64,000 nt of DNA from Gp13-AA77 sp035949375 (GTDB taxonomy: Bacteria > Acidobacteriota > Terriglobia > UBA7540). Position 1 is the stretch's first letter. Every line of letters starts with the position of its first letter. The translations under genes and the position numbers were made by a program. The stretch lies in NCBI GenBank assembly GCA_035949375.1, contig DASZIG010000089.1, forward strand, positions 1 through 64,000, given 5' to 3'. Shown in pieces: positions 50,901-58,361 of this stretch. Below the pieces are notes generated by a model. It did not search any database and was not told the origin of the DNA. It was given only the letters and a program-made list of their open reading frames with translations.

Positions 50901-52287
50901 CGTTACCATCAAATCGATTGACCCCAGCGGCACCTTGAAGCAGCTCGCTGCGCAAAACGCACTGGTGGGCCGCGTGGTCTACCTGCAGCAGGGCTTCCCC
51001 AGCCTGGCGCTGGGCGATTTCGTGACGCTCCACACCTTGCAGATCACGCAGGTGGGTTGGGACGCCGACGGCATGGTGACCATCACCTGCTCCGACGTGC
51101 AGCGCTTCATTCAGGGTCAGCAGATTTGGAGCCGGGGCGGACCACTGGAATGGTCGCCGGGGCAGATCGCCGAGCAGCCGGTCGGCCCCGCTGCTGGTTT
51201 CAACGCCTTCCCGGTGTCGCAGAGCAATCCGCGGTTCCTACAGGGGAATCCGATCGATCTCCTGCTGGCCACTCTGCAAAACGAACTGGGCGTGGGCCAG
51301 GACCCAACGCTGCTGTCGTCGAATTACATTCTCAATCAGCTTGTGCCGGTCTATTCGGAACAGCAAAACTACGACCCGCCGCCGCCGCCCCCGGGGTGGG
51401 TGTTGTTTCAACCCGGGGAGGACTCGACGCTCATCAATCCCAATCTCTACATCGATGTGGATCAGTTCCTGGGCCTGCGCGACTCGCAGTTCTCGGGCGA
51501 TTGGATGGAGTTCCAGATCCAGCGGCCGATCGACGGCAAGCAGTTCATCGAGGAGCAGATTCTGAAGCCCCTCGGCCTTTATCTTGTGGTCAGCGCGAGC
51601 GGCCAACTGCGGTTGAAGCCGATGAAGCCGCAGCCGTATGCCACGCCCGTCTTCGCCTTCACGGCCGGCAACGTCATGGGAATCCCGGACACGGAACGCC
51701 AGACCGTGGTGAACATGGTGACGGGCAAGATGGACGTGGCCAACCAGCAATCAAGCACGGCGTCGCGCGATTACAATTCGCAGACCACCCTGGTGCAGCA
51801 GACATCGATCGGGCTCTACCGCCAGGTGTTTCAGCAAAACCTGGAATCCACCGGACTCGTCTCGGCGCGCGGCGGTTACTGCCTGTTGCGCATGTACTCC
51901 GATCGCATCTTCCGTAGGCACGCTTTCGCGCCGCCGGCGTACCGGGTGCAGGCTCAACTGGTCTCGCTACCGGTGGAATTGGGCGATTTCGTGACCTTGA
52001 CGCATCCGCTTCTGCTCGATTTCGACACCGGGCAGCGCGGGGTTGTGAATGTGACCTGCGAAGTGATCGATCGCAAGCCGAACTACGCGAAGGGAACGAT
52101 GGAGTTTCTGCTGCTCGATACGCGCTTCCTGAGCTACGGCAATGTCTACCAGATCGCATCGGCCGCGAGCAACGTTCCTCTGTGGAACGAGGCCAGCGGG
52201 GCGCAGCGCGACCGCTATATGTTCATTTCCCTGGCCGCGCTGAGCGGCGGGAATCCGGACGGCACTCCGGGAAACACGATTTACTGA
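47950..52287 (+). CDS. Giant tail hub protein with inserted carbohydrate-active module
   Basis: 1445 residues. Residues 1-370 are beta-rich. At about 381-415 (NRSFIYDCALAILVYAG) a helical barrel begins and is interrupted at about 426-588 by a carbohydrate-binding-like beta sandwich. It resumes at 600-962 with VSTEHQNDLYFALMRA-like, WNEAYQQLTPF, WQEGTWGAILALLRLY and PWEFEVWPMFAAAAWCWL segments, the pattern of (alpha/alpha)6-toroid glycosidases. From about 970 (ELEGSASIGSVTIKSID, VVYLQQGFPSLALGDFVTL) to 1445 the sequence is tail-hub-like. It would act at the tail tip, perhaps degrading a surface polysaccharide. Catalytic residues cannot be assigned with certainty. Confidence 0.7.
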   Translation: MPNAQQYWPSNFLADMQQTLRWLLSRQSGNASGWQANVNPIEYPVSAEPGAALIPATPPLQECGILLEMPGDTTFDSFNQTIFENIVTLPAAGLLLDPTTGPDGFPVDFSPIPQSTGSLFCPPFDLASAQISAAYAAVEDAYPSGWTRPCDNHTFYPLAGMSVYGYVYNLYSSTGQFDLQDYRIDLFVLDEYGTYYYQSSAPGMAAPSGGGCAGVAPTPSPFISSLIDQGGGVGYWGAQITNPGLVLAALYPVTVSQPSSGWYGSALPAGFLCHSNTGVGNALTDYTASIYSLTDIEYLQEADIPIIVQDPYHARVGSRVPPAAGTVTLHIIYDDPVNGPTLVYTTLANESAFNALPLSLVVPPSDPLFVPDPTASTVGALQNRSFIYDCALAILVYAGSGNFQAAAKVVQQLSALLNDPAYLPSVILENAEEGGTARWTATNGTLANVAANSMEPQEPPYGAGRVIQMTATAPNAVFTFTGPGLPDAADIQIEFEHCETSAAGFTIDIGVASAAGKVTGIQVTSGTPAAAGYNSSTKTITIPIGPGNVFWRTTEVAAASLVSSLAGDTLTGIQSFNVTLSTSGMGMYLDNLSCGAPQPTGSLCFSYDVFYGVIDEAYVRAGAIAWVAYAFSAYMALTLDYSPALSLQSMLNFLFTLRSTAADSTNGMFYLGYGEYQDPGYQYLPGLIKTVSTEHQNDLYFALMRASLVLPVAAVQLRKTATITASQAASLNATAAQAAAAASTIGEKVLSVLYVAPSGGVPGHFAQGVTGSTLDPSEALDASGYYGALLAHALGRDDIALQSIEFFYQTFLLNNQTIAESKSSWAWNEAYQQLTPFSGFMPYQNSSGGYSGVPDSVWQEGTWGAILALLRLYSVSGLASYLSGLGAGITIDTALAQLVGSQLAIWSATSDGSLVGYSLAARGLPWEFEVWPMFAAAAWCWLVCEQPGLLETISNTAALLDTMQIPQGPSQTPNELEGSASIGSVTIKSIDPSGTLKQLAAQNALVGRVVYLQQGFPSLALGDFVTLHTLQITQVGWDADGMVTITCSDVQRFIQGQQIWSRGGPLEWSPGQIAEQPVGPAAGFNAFPVSQSNPRFLQGNPIDLLLATLQNELGVGQDPTLLSSNYILNQLVPVYSEQQNYDPPPPPPGWVLFQPGEDSTLINPNLYIDVDQFLGLRDSQFSGDWMEFQIQRPIDGKQFIEEQILKPLGLYLVVSASGQLRLKPMKPQPYATPVFAFTAGNVMGIPDTERQTVVNMVTGKMDVANQQSSTASRDYNSQTTLVQQTSIGLYRQVFQQNLESTGLVSARGGYCLLRMYSDRIFRRHAFAPPAYRVQAQLVSLPVELGDFVTLTHPLLLDFDTGQRGVVNVTCEVIDRKPNYAKGTMEFLLLDTRFLSYGNVYQIASAASNVPLWNEASGAQRDRYMFISLAALSGGNPDGTPGNTIY

Positions 52288-52296
52288 GGACGATTC

Positions 52297-52785
52297 ATGA
52301 GCCAACTGACGATAGCGACCATCCCCGGCTTCTTCGATCTGGACGACAGCGCCATCGCCGGCGGGCAGCCGTTGACCGATGATTCACTGCTGAAGATTTC
52401 GCACAACGCGAAATTTGCCGCCGTGCGCCCCGAGCTGATTTTTATGGGTTTCTACGCCAATGGCAACACGGTTCCACCGCCCGTGAGCGCAGTGGACGGC
52501 TATGCCTACTCGATTACCGAGTGCACGTTTATTCCAGTGTTCGCCGCCAGCCGCCCGCCTGCGGGAGGATTCACGCCCGGCCAATCGAGCTTTCCCGTGC
52601 TTTCGTCCACGAACAGCGGCGGCGGTGAAATCTACCGCTGGCAAGTGGATGTCAACGACGCAACAGGGGTGGTTTCGATATTGGTCTCTTATTACGTGCC
52701 CGGCGGGACCGAGACGCCGACTACCGACGGCACGGTTAAGGTTTACTGCATCGCCACGCGCGCGAGCGTGAATGTCTCGGACTAG
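52297..52785 (+). CDS. Tail tip protein, hypothetical
   Basis: 162 residues, beta-rich, no signal peptide. It begins MSQLTIATIPGFFDLDDSAI and ends in alternating strand sequence. It lies 9 bp after the giant hub gene with TGAGGA upstream, so it is translated from the same message. Probably a receptor-binding or collar component. Confidence 0.5.
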   Translation: MSQLTIATIPGFFDLDDSAIAGGQPLTDDSLLKISHNAKFAAVRPELIFMGFYANGNTVPPPVSAVDGYAYSITECTFIPVFAASRPPAGGFTPGQSSFPVLSSTNSGGGEIYRWQVDVNDATGVVSILVSYYVPGGTETPTTDGTVKVYCIATRASVNVSD

Positions 52786-52797
52786 GAGAAGGTCATC

Positions 52798-53436
52798 ATG
52801 GCGGTCACGCGCACGGTTCTTCCCCGCAAGGGGCTGATCCAATCGCAGCACGGCCTCACGGGCTACGAAGCGGATCAGGATGCCAACTGGGCTCTGCTTG
52901 ACGCGAACGCTGCTTTCACGCCTGCGGACCTGGTGGCCGCCCAGCTCGGGATCAACGGATTGATCAGAGGCTTCACGCTCAGCACATCCTCGTCGTCCCT
53001 GACGCCCGGATTAACCATCGGTGCGCTCTTCGCGCAAGGCGCGAGCTACACTCCAGCGACAGCGCCTTCGATCGGCGCGGCTCCGGCGGGCTCCACATCC
53101 TACCTGTTCTACAACTCGTCGTCGGGCTTCTACTGGCAATCGAGCGCCGTGGGAGCCCACGCCGGCGACGCGCTGGTCGGCCAGGTGACCGCCAGTGCTA
53201 CGGCGGTTACGTCCGTGAAGCAGGCCGCCACGATCATGGGCCGGATCGCCGCCGCGCCCAGCGCCTCGGGCAATTTCACGGTGCAGCATTTCCTGGGACG
53301 CGCGCCGGTCGGCGCGGTCATCCAGATGACGTCCAGCGGTTCGATCTGGTTTCAGCCGGCGACGCTGTGGGACGCCACGAATCTGTATCTGGCAGCGTCT
53401 GGCGCGGGCATAACGGCTCTGGTTCAGATTTGGTAA
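52798..53436 (+). CDS. Tail fibre-like protein
   Basis: 212 residues, Ala/Ser/Thr-rich beta structure after a short helix (LIQSQHGLTGYEADQDANW). The C-terminal half has the look of short appendage or fibre heads (GSIWFQPATLWDATNLYLAASG). GGAGAAGG precedes the ATG. It is the last clearly phage-like gene. Confidence 0.55.
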   Translation: MAVTRTVLPRKGLIQSQHGLTGYEADQDANWALLDANAAFTPADLVAAQLGINGLIRGFTLSTSSSSLTPGLTIGALFAQGASYTPATAPSIGAAPAGSTSYLFYNSSSGFYWQSSAVGAHAGDALVGQVTASATAVTSVKQAATIMGRIAAAPSASGNFTVQHFLGRAPVGAVIQMTSSGSIWFQPATLWDATNLYLAASGAGITALVQIW

Positions 53437-53457
53437 CGAATTGTTCGGGAGGCGGCT

Positions 53458-53724
53458 ATGTTCGACTCAAACCCTGCGCAAACGGAGTTCGGGAAATGGG
53501 CCATTAAACCAAAGCGCGAGAAGGTTGATGTGACCGTCGCCACGCGCCTGCCTCTTGCCCGGTTTCGGACTCTCGAATCCTGGTGCCAGCACAGCTTGCG
53601 ACGGCGGTCCGAGCTGGTTGGAATCGTGCTCAATCGCGTGCTGGAAATCTACGAGCAGGAAGGTGGAAGCGCCGAGCCGCTGGAGTTCTTCGTCCGACGG
53701 TTACACCTCGCGCGGAACCTTTAA
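53458..53724 (+). CDS. Small basic protein, possible DNA-binding
   Basis: 88 residues; a strand-helix-helix pattern (VDVTVATRLPLARFRTL, SELVGIVLNRVLEIYEQEG) resembles ribbon-helix-helix proteins, but this is a weak call. GGGAGG precedes the ATG. It could be a phage-block regulator or a host gene; it is followed by an AT-rich region with a perfect 18-bp inverted repeat. Confidence 0.5.
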   Translation: MFDSNPAQTEFGKWAIKPKREKVDVTVATRLPLARFRTLESWCQHSLRRRSELVGIVLNRVLEIYEQEGGSAEPLEFFVRRLHLARNL

Positions 53725-53738
53725 TTGCGGTTCTGTTC

Positions 53739-53756
53739 GTTTAGAGCGGTCTAAAC
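53739..53756. promoter_or_regulatory. Perfect inverted repeat GTTTAGA-GCGG-TCTAAAC
   Basis: Seven-base perfect arms with a four-base centre, 15 bases after the stop of the small basic protein and at the upstream edge of an AT-rich promoter-like stretch. It may be an operator, perhaps for the adjacent basic protein, or a weak terminator. Confidence 0.45.
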
Positions 53757-53772
53757 CAATCGTATATTATGC

Positions 53773-53801
53773 GTTGGAGTATCGATGTAATTGTGCATAA
53801 T
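53773..53801 (+). promoter_or_regulatory. Candidate promoter of the structured-leader gene
   Basis: TTGGAG (53774-53779), a 16-bp spacer and CATAAT (53796-53801), with TG just before it. The surroundings (53757-53812) are AT-rich; TAATAT hexamers nearby are alternatives. Confidence 0.4.
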
Positions 53802-53838
53802 ATGTAATATCTTTACAAGCTCTCCGCCTTCGATCTAG

Positions 53839-53953
53839 CCTCTTCCGCAGTGCGAGATTCGCACGGGAAGGGGCTGATGACCAATGATGCCGTGGCCATG
53901 GTAACCATCTTTAGGGCCGGGGAGCGATCTCAAACCAAGGAGGCTCCCCGGCC
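53839..53953 (+). promoter_or_regulatory. Leader with two hairpins, ribosome site in the second loop
   Basis: The first hairpin (53839-53873) has stems CCTCTTCC/GGAAGGGG and GTGCGA/TCGCAC. The second has perfect 11-base arms (53915-53925 and 53943-53953, GGCCGGGGAGC/GCTCCCCGGCC) around a 17-base loop that contains AAGGAG. The second arm ends at the base before the ATG at 53954. Translation of the following membrane protein should be sensitive to opening of this stem. It is a candidate cis-acting RNA switch. Confidence 0.55.
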
Positions 53954-54499
53954 ATGAAGTCGGTTACGTTTTGGGCGCTAGACGCCACCGTGTTGTTTGC
54001 GCTTTCCCTCGTCTACCTTCACCAGGGTTATCACCGTAAGAACGCGCTCTTCGCCGTGTGGCTGTGCAACGGCGTCGCCATGCAGTTGATCGCGGCGTGG
54101 ACCCTTGCCGCGGGGCCGCCGTCTTGGATCAATCACCTGAGGCTCTGCGAAGACATTCTCACCTACGCGCTGACCGCGGGTGTCCTGATCACCGCGGCGA
54201 TTCATCGTGATTGCCCCGTCAATCGCAGCCTGCTTTACGGTCTGGGCGCGATGGTGACGCTGAACGTGCTCTCTATGCTTTTGGGTATGCGTGTGGAGCA
54301 CACGATACAGGTCTGGCTGCGCAATATCGCTTTCTTTGGTCCGGCCATGTTCCTGCTGATCGCATTTTCGAACATCCGGCTGGACATGTTGCCGCTGTGG
54401 ATTAATGCTGCCATCGAAGGCGCCAACACCCAATGGAGCGAGGGCGCCGCTCTCGCCTCGGTGGCGTTGGCCAGCGTATTTCGCATCCGGCGCCGTTGA
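53954..54499 (+). CDS. Multi-pass membrane protein behind a structured leader
   Basis: 181 residues with about five to six membrane helices (about 8-22, 33-52, 68-86, 93-110, 120-142, 160-175) and short charged loops. No family is recognised. The translation signal AAGGAGG lies in the loop of a strong hairpin ending at the ATG. It may be host or phage-associated; its regulation is more remarkable than its sequence. Confidence 0.65.
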   Translation: MKSVTFWALDATVLFALSLVYLHQGYHRKNALFAVWLCNGVAMQLIAAWTLAAGPPSWINHLRLCEDILTYALTAGVLITAAIHRDCPVNRSLLYGLGAMVTLNVLSMLLGMRVEHTIQVWLRNIAFFGPAMFLLIAFSNIRLDMLPLWINAAIEGANTQWSEGAALASVALASVFRIRRR

Positions 54500-54570
54500 G
54501 ATCACAACCTGGCCGTCGCCTCTGTTAAGATCCTGAGAAACGACCGGTGCGAGTGCGTTACAATTGCTTT

Positions 54571-54966
54571 ATGAGCGAGCGACTTTTGCGCCGACGGTGG
54601 CTGATCGTCTTTCTGTGCTTGACGGCTCTGCTGGCCGGGCTGACGCTGGCTCAGCAAGGAAGCAGTAACTTCGATCTCGAAGGCAGTATCAGCAAACAAT
54701 CGAAGGGCAAGCTTACCGTCGACACAGGCCAGAGCATCCTGTTCCACGTCGCTTACGACGACAAAACCAGCATCGTGCGCGCTGACTCCAGCGCCGGCTC
54801 GGAAGAAGATTTGAAGGTGGGTGTGAAGGTTCACGTGATCGGCGACCTGCAGGACTCCGGCGAGATCAAGGCCCAGCGCATCGAGATTGAGGCTGCGCCT
54901 GCCAAGAGCGCCCCGCCACCAGCACCCCAGCCTTTAGGCGCTGGTGAAGCAGTCTCGTTGCACTAG
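54571..54966 (+). CDS. Exported OB-fold-like protein (DUF5666 style)
   Basis: 131 residues: signal peptide (about 8-28, ending near LAQQG), then a small beta barrel (FDLEGSISKQSKGKLTV, VKVHVIGDL, IKAQRIEI) and a Pro/Ala tail. TACAAT ends seven bases before the ATG at 54571, so the mRNA may be nearly leaderless. Its stop codon overlaps that of the converging gene. Confidence 0.65.
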   Translation: MSERLLRRRWLIVFLCLTALLAGLTLAQQGSSNFDLEGSISKQSKGKLTVDTGQSILFHVAYDDKTSIVRADSSAGSEEDLKVGVKVHVIGDLQDSGEIKAQRIEIEAAPAKSAPPPAPQPLGAGEAVSLH

Positions 54967-55925
54967 GTTTCGCCCCAGATCGGGACTGTCCGCCCTTTGC
55001 CTTCTTCGAGCGCCCGCCGAAAGACGTATCCTGCCGACATCACGTCCCAGAGCGCGATTCCCGAGGACTTGAAGATCGTAATATCGCCATCGGAATCTCG
55101 GCCGGGCCGCGCGCCGGCCACAATCTCATGCAGTTCGATCACGTTGCTCCAGCCGCCCCGAATCGCGTCCAGCCCCTGCACCAGGTCACCGGCTTCTTCC
55201 CGCGCTTGCTCGAGAGAGTCGACCGCGATCAAGGCGGCGCGCGCGAGGCTCGCATCGTCCAGTTCACGGCGATTGAGCATGTTGGCTCCGATCGCGTTTA
55301 CGTGCGCACCCGGCTCGAGCCATTCACCCTTCAAAACCGGTTCGCGCGAGGACGTCGCCGTGATCACGATCTGGGCAAGGCGGACCGCGGCTTCCGCGCT
55401 GTTGACCGCCTCGACCTCGAACCCAAGTTTGTCCGTCATTTCCCTGGCGTAAGCCTCGCGGCGTGCCACGTCGCGGCCGAAGACCCGCGCGCTCCGGATG
55501 GCGCGCACGGCGGCCACGGCCTCGAGCTGGGTCCGGGCCTGGCGGCCGGTCCCGATCACCCCCACGTGTGCGGCATCCGCGCGCACCATATGCCGCGTCG
55601 CCACTCCGCTGGCCGCGCCCGTCCGGATGCGGCCGAGATGATCGGCTTCGATGAGGGCGAGCAACGCGCCGGTTTCCCCGTGGTATAGCAGCACCACGAA
55701 CCGCAGGGCGTCATGCGAGACCGTATAGATCTTCATGCCGATGAGCTTTTCACGCTCGTAGCCTGCGGCCATGTAGTGCAGAGAAGTTTCTGGCAGAAAG
55801 ATGCGCTCGCGCGAGCGATTGATCCCACTGCCGTCGTGCTGCGCTCCGAGGCTCGACGTCACGCAGTCGATTGCGCGCGCCATGGGGAACAATTCTTGAA
55901 CGTTTTCTTCGCTGATGAGGAGCAT
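54963..55925 (-). CDS. Ornithine cyclodeaminase / mu-crystallin family protein
   Basis: 320 residues. Members are NAD(P)-dependent amino- or imino-acid enzymes (ornithine cyclodeaminase, alanine dehydrogenase, ketimine reductase). Seen here: MKIYTV, GRIRTGAASGVAT substrate-binding blocks, Rossmann motif VIGTGRQARTQLEAV and VDSLEQAREEAGDL. The ATG at 55925 replaces a TTG five codons earlier. The substrate cannot be told from sequence. Confidence 0.88.
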   Translation of the reverse strand: MLLISEENVQELFPMARAIDCVTSSLGAQHDGSGINRSRERIFLPETSLHYMAAGYEREKLIGMKIYTVSHDALRFVVLLYHGETGALLALIEADHLGRIRTGAASGVATRHMVRADAAHVGVIGTGRQARTQLEAVAAVRAIRSARVFGRDVARREAYAREMTDKLGFEVEAVNSAEAAVRLAQIVITATSSREPVLKGEWLEPGAHVNAIGANMLNRRELDDASLARAALIAVDSLEQAREEAGDLVQGLDAIRGGWSNVIELHEIVAGARPGRDSDGDITIFKSSGIALWDVMSAGYVFRRALEEGKGRTVPIWGET

Positions 55926-55958
55926 GACGATGAGCCTCAAATCAGAACGGCAGGGGGT

Positions 55959-57308
55959 TCAAGCGCCCGACGCCGCCCGCGTGCCGTCCGTTTCGCCTGC
56001 GAGAATGGCGTCGAGCTTCTCAAAAAATCGGGCGAGATTCCTGTTCGCCAAGGTCTGGAGCATGGCGCTTCGCGTTCCGGCCAGCAACACGCGGGTCCGC
56101 CGCTGGATCAGCCACCAGTATCGCGCCAGGTACGCGCCAGACACCGGAAGCGTCACGGCGTAATATCCGGCAGCAGCCCTGCCGAGGAAGTGATTCACGA
56201 GCGCCACCTGGCCGGCGTAGCATCCGAGCAGGATGACGGCTCGGGCCAGCCAGGGTCCGAGGTGCGGCTGCGCGTCCCGCTTGAGCAGGCCGCACACGAA
56301 CAGCAGAAACGCGGTGCTCAAATGGTTCAGGGCGCCGTAGCACGCCACCGGAAGTCCCACCACGCTCTCGGCCCATCCGAGCAGCCGCTGCAGGCCCGAA
56401 AGCTGCCTGATCTCGATCTCGCCGCGCAACTGCGCCAGCGACCACTCCCGGCGAGCCTCATGCTCGGCCTCCAATAGCTCGCTCAATGCAACCAAAGCTT
56501 GCGGGTCGTTCCAGTTTAGCCTGCGCAAGGTCTCTACTGTACGAGGGCTGAGCCGAAACCCGTTGGCCTTCCGCTTCCGGCCCGGTTGCGCCGCCCAGTT
56601 TTGTTGCAAACGGTCGAGCAGGTTCCGCTCCACCTCACGCATCAATCGGGTCAGAAGAGCGGCGTCGAGCGCGAAGACGTTGGCAACCTCGCCAAGAGCG
56701 GCTCTCGCGTGCTGTTGCAGCAGGCCCGGGTCGTCGTCCGAATCCAGACGCACCGGGTCGCCGACGTGGATCAGAATCTCCTGCGCGCGCGTTTCCGGCC
56801 GGAAGCGATGAACGGGCAGGATGACCGGGGCGTGCTCGGGGAATGCGCCCGCCCAGGCCTCGCACGCGAGCCTGAGCGCGGCAGGCTTCCGCCCTGCGGC
56901 CTCGCCAGCCTCGCTGAACACCAGAGCCAGCCCGCCGCCAGCCAGCGTCTCGGCGCAGGATCGCAGGGCCGCGAGCCGGGCCGAGGCCTCCGCCGGACCC
57001 TCCGTTGGAGCCTCGGTCGGGCTCGGGATCATGCCCAGTCCGGATTCGAGCAGGGACTGCCGTCCGGCCATTTGCACGCGGTCAATGACGCAAACGACGG
57101 GCCGCTCGAAAGCAGCCACCAGCACCAGGGCGTCCTCGAAATCGGCCGGATGGCAGACGTAAAGGATTGCCCCCGATTCCGGCAGGCGCTGGGTTCCCAG
57201 CACGCGGACTGACCGGCGCGAGAGCGCGAGCCAGGCGCGTACACCGCTGCGAATCAGCCGATAGCTTGCGGCCGCTTTCGTCTCTTCGCTTGGGTGCTGT
57301 TGCGGCAT
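55959..57308 (-). CDS. Degenerate PlsC-like acyltransferase fused to membrane domain
   Basis: 449 residues. The N-terminal 200 follow the glycerol-phosphate acyltransferase fold. The catalytic NHx4D reads CHPADFED (His kept, Asn lost, Asp shifted by one) and the FPEG block reads FSEAGEAAGRKP. The C-terminal part from about 290 has three to four hydrophobic segments. It may be an inactive relative or an acyltransferase with another substrate. The start is uncertain (GTG at 57344 possible). It lies just upstream of the OCD gene on the same strand. Confidence 0.6.
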   Translation of the reverse strand: MPQQHPSEETKAAASYRLIRSGVRAWLALSRRSVRVLGTQRLPESGAILYVCHPADFEDALVLVAAFERPVVCVIDRVQMAGRQSLLESGLGMIPSPTEAPTEGPAEASARLAALRSCAETLAGGGLALVFSEAGEAAGRKPAALRLACEAWAGAFPEHAPVILPVHRFRPETRAQEILIHVGDPVRLDSDDDPGLLQQHARAALGEVANVFALDAALLTRLMREVERNLLDRLQQNWAAQPGRKRKANGFRLSPRTVETLRRLNWNDPQALVALSELLEAEHEARREWSLAQLRGEIEIRQLSGLQRLLGWAESVVGLPVACYGALNHLSTAFLLFVCGLLKRDAQPHLGPWLARAVILLGCYAGQVALVNHFLGRAAAGYYAVTLPVSGAYLARYWWLIQRRTRVLLAGTRSAMLQTLANRNLARFFEKLDAILAGETDGTRAASGA

Positions 57309-57350
57309 CGTTGAATCGAATCGCCCTGTCCCATGGGCCCGCACTGCGCA

Positions 57351-58361
57351 TCAGCGATGACCGACGGTCCGGGGGCGCCGCGCGCCCAGCCGTTGCTCGT
57401 GGCGCGGGGCAGGCTCGGGCATCGCCTCGGAATCCCATCCCTCCACCCGGCCGACCGGACGCACGATGGTATCGAACAGGCCGTAGACCTCCTGATACTG
57501 GCGCCCGTCGTCGTCGGTAAGGCGCAGCCTGAAATAAGGGGAGGGCTGCGCATAGTAGTTTAGATCAGTCGCCTGCTTGACCTCGATGGGAAAATGACCA
57601 TCCAATCCGCTTCCAACGTACGCCGTGACGTACTTATGATTCTTGACCCACCAGTTGAACACCCGAATGTGGTTGAAATCGACCGTTTCGTCGCCGATGC
57701 GGTCGGCGACCAGGTATTCCGGCATCTCGTTGTTGCCGTCGCGTACCGTCTTCAGAACGAGCCATGCCACCATGTTGATGCCTTGCGCGTACTGCGCGAT
57801 TCCGGCGGGCACATCGAGATCGATGAAGCGTCCCAGCACCCAGCCGGCTCTGGAATTGGTGCGCACCAGGTACCACACGTCGTGGGGAGACGCTCCCTTT
57901 GCGGGCGCGGATGTCGTTTCCACGGGCCGATCCACCAGCCGCCGGGAGAAGATCTCGAGCGGTTGGTTCTGGCCGAGTTCGGCCAGTACGATCGAATCCC
58001 GCGACGGCTCGAGATGTAGATGGGTTACGTTGGAAGTGTGGCCAACTGCCTGCAGTGGGTGGTTCTGGAGGTTATCCAGGAGCTTGATCCCTCGGTCGTA
58101 GGTGGCCCCGTCGAGCAGGTACTTGCTCTCCACCCACCCCGTGAGGCCTCCCGGCAGATTGAGCTCAGACCAGTGTGTCGTCGCGGCGATCACGTGCACG
58201 CGGTCGCCGGCCTTCAGATGTCCGACCACGCTGCGCACCTCGGCAGTCGTATCCATCACATCGAGCGCCGGCGGCAGGACGTACTCCACCTCGCCGCGTT
58301 CGACGAGCCCCGGCAAATAGATCAGGCGGTAATAAACGTAGCCCGTGCCCGCCAGAATCAA
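57351..58361 (-). CDS. Membrane-anchored SH3-domain protein
   Basis: About 336 residues. There is a hydrophobic N-terminal helix, then a bacterial SH3 domain (about 40-85, with VVGHLKAGDRVHVIA and GLTGWVESKYL) and a second SH3-like segment (about 105-185; GWVLGRFIDLDVP). A C-terminal conserved region (YVTAYVGSGLDGHFPIEV) has unknown role. The reading frame of the anchor continues about 12 codons upstream to a stop without ATG, GTG or TTG, so either TTG 58361 or a rare start is used. Likely periplasmic, wall-associated. Confidence 0.7.
   Translation of the reverse strand: MILAGTGYVYYRLIYLPGLVERGEVEYVLPPALDVMDTTAEVRSVVGHLKAGDRVHVIAATTHWSELNLPGGLTGWVESKYLLDGATYDRGIKLLDNLQNHPLQAVGHTSNVTHLHLEPSRDSIVLAELGQNQPLEIFSRRLVDRPVETTSAPAKGASPHDVWYLVRTNSRAGWVLGRFIDLDVPAGIAQYAQGINMVAWLVLKTVRDGNNEMPEYLVADRIGDETVDFNHIRVFNWWVKNHKYVTAYVGSGLDGHFPIEVKQATDLNYYAQPSPYFRLRLTDDDGRQYQEVYGLFDTIVRPVGRVEGWDSEAMPEPAPRHEQRLGARRPRTVGHR

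Larger units (their letters stand above)
32166..53436 (+). mobile_element. Phage structural gene block (Mu-like head, non-contractile tail), no integration or replication genes
   Basis: About 21 kb with every gene on the plus strand. Order: membrane/coiled-coil protein, wHTH protein, coiled-coil protein, wHTH protein, terminase small-like, terminase large, small membrane protein, GTA-type holin, third wHTH protein, DUF935 portal, protease/scaffold, decoration, capsid, small proteins, connector, tail terminator, tube, chaperones, short tape measure, distal tail, interrupted hub and tail tip proteins. I find no integrase, transposase, repressor, replication, sheath, endolysin or Mu F-like minor head gene. 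No tRNA or direct repeat marks the ends. Host-type hairpin repeats occur throughout, suggesting long residence. It is either a decayed prophage or a domesticated particle. Confidence 0.85.

Noticed and set aside
48331..51033. 900-residue open frame on the minus strand across the giant tail gene
   Set aside because: It mirrors codon positions of the real gene in GC-rich DNA; composition is Arg/Gly/His-rich with no fold-like pattern, and it opposes all phage transcription.
32166..53436. Complete Mu-type transposable prophage
   Set aside because: Head genes are Mu-like, but transposase, MuB, Mor/C-type regulators, sheath and baseplate genes are absent and the tail genes are of another type.
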